Below, one piece after another: positions 15,493 to 15,553 of a DNA stretch of 15,553 bases. This DNA is from Candidatus Thiodiazotropha sp. (ex Gloverina cf. vestifex). GTDB taxonomy: Bacteria > Pseudomonadota > Gammaproteobacteria > Chromatiales > Chromatiaceae. The translations under genes and the position numbers were made by a program. The stretch spans positions 1 through 15,553 of the forward strand of contig JAHXHT010000027.1 of assembly GCA_025656435.1 (NCBI GenBank), read 5' to 3'. The notes beneath the pieces are model-generated. The model had not been told where the DNA came from. It did no database searches and saw nothing but the letters and a program-made list of their open reading frames with translations. Position 1 is the stretch's first letter; each line of letters begins with the position of its first letter.

Positions 15493-15553
15493 TAAGGGTA
15501 TTGATAACGCAAATCATTCAGATTTTGTTTTTTGTTCTGGCTTTCATTGGGTT

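Noticed and set aside
15383..15517. N-terminal extension of PpiD by 45 residues
   Set aside because: It would translate through the intrinsic terminator hairpin and is unlike PpiD N-termini.
1..15553. CRISPR arrays, toxin-antitoxin pairs, defence genes or biosynthetic clusters
   Set aside because: No regularly spaced repeats and no additional small paired genes were found. Every large frame is explained by housekeeping, transport or chemotaxis families.

Overview
The window reads as chromosomal DNA of a gammaproteobacterium. The genes are full length and tightly packed, with an intact fabI beside ppiD and a peptide-type ABC transporter. I recall the same neighbourhood (ppiD, fabI, dipeptide-like ABC genes) from Pseudomonas. 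The acetoacetyl-CoA reductase at the left edge indicates polyhydroxybutyrate metabolism. A sulfur-oxidising, Chromatiales-like host would fit, but that is a guess from gene content and style.

Left part (1-3750). phaB (183-932, +) faces a methyl-accepting chemotaxis protein (993-2621, -) across a small hairpin. Behind the chemotaxis gene, on the same strand, the DNA looks damaged. A PilJ-type sensor fragment without its N-terminus (2718-3068) abuts and overlaps a VIT1/CCC1-like transporter without its C-terminus (3017-3436), and an imperfect inverted repeat sits on the junction. An intact DUF211 gene (3481-3750) precedes the transporter fragment. The chemotaxis gene has an 8-A tract just where its N-terminus should begin, so its true start is out of frame with the best upstream ATGs.

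Centre (3849-12208, -). A five-gene peptide/oligopeptide ABC importer operon runs leftward: membrane-anchored solute-binding protein, two permeases with unusual extra membrane segments, and two consecutive ATPase genes that each carry two nucleotide-binding domains. A 265-bp MITE-like element (5881-6145) with 31-bp terminal inverted repeats, a TA target duplication and two further internal inverted-repeat pairs lies between the two ATPase genes. In front of the operon, at 12249-12270, is what looks like the collapsed pair of ends of the same element. It forms an 18-bp perfect palindrome and supplies the apparent -35 box of the operon promoter.

Right part (12450-15553). fabI (+) and ppiD (-) converge on a 15-bp perfect hairpin. 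Upstream of ppiD is a strong intrinsic terminator for a leftward transcript entering from outside the window. Just beyond it is a 14-nt match to the 3' acceptor end of tRNA-Asp inside an inverted repeat, perhaps a tRNA remnant or integration scar. No CRISPR array, complete tRNA, rRNA or full-length transposase gene was seen.
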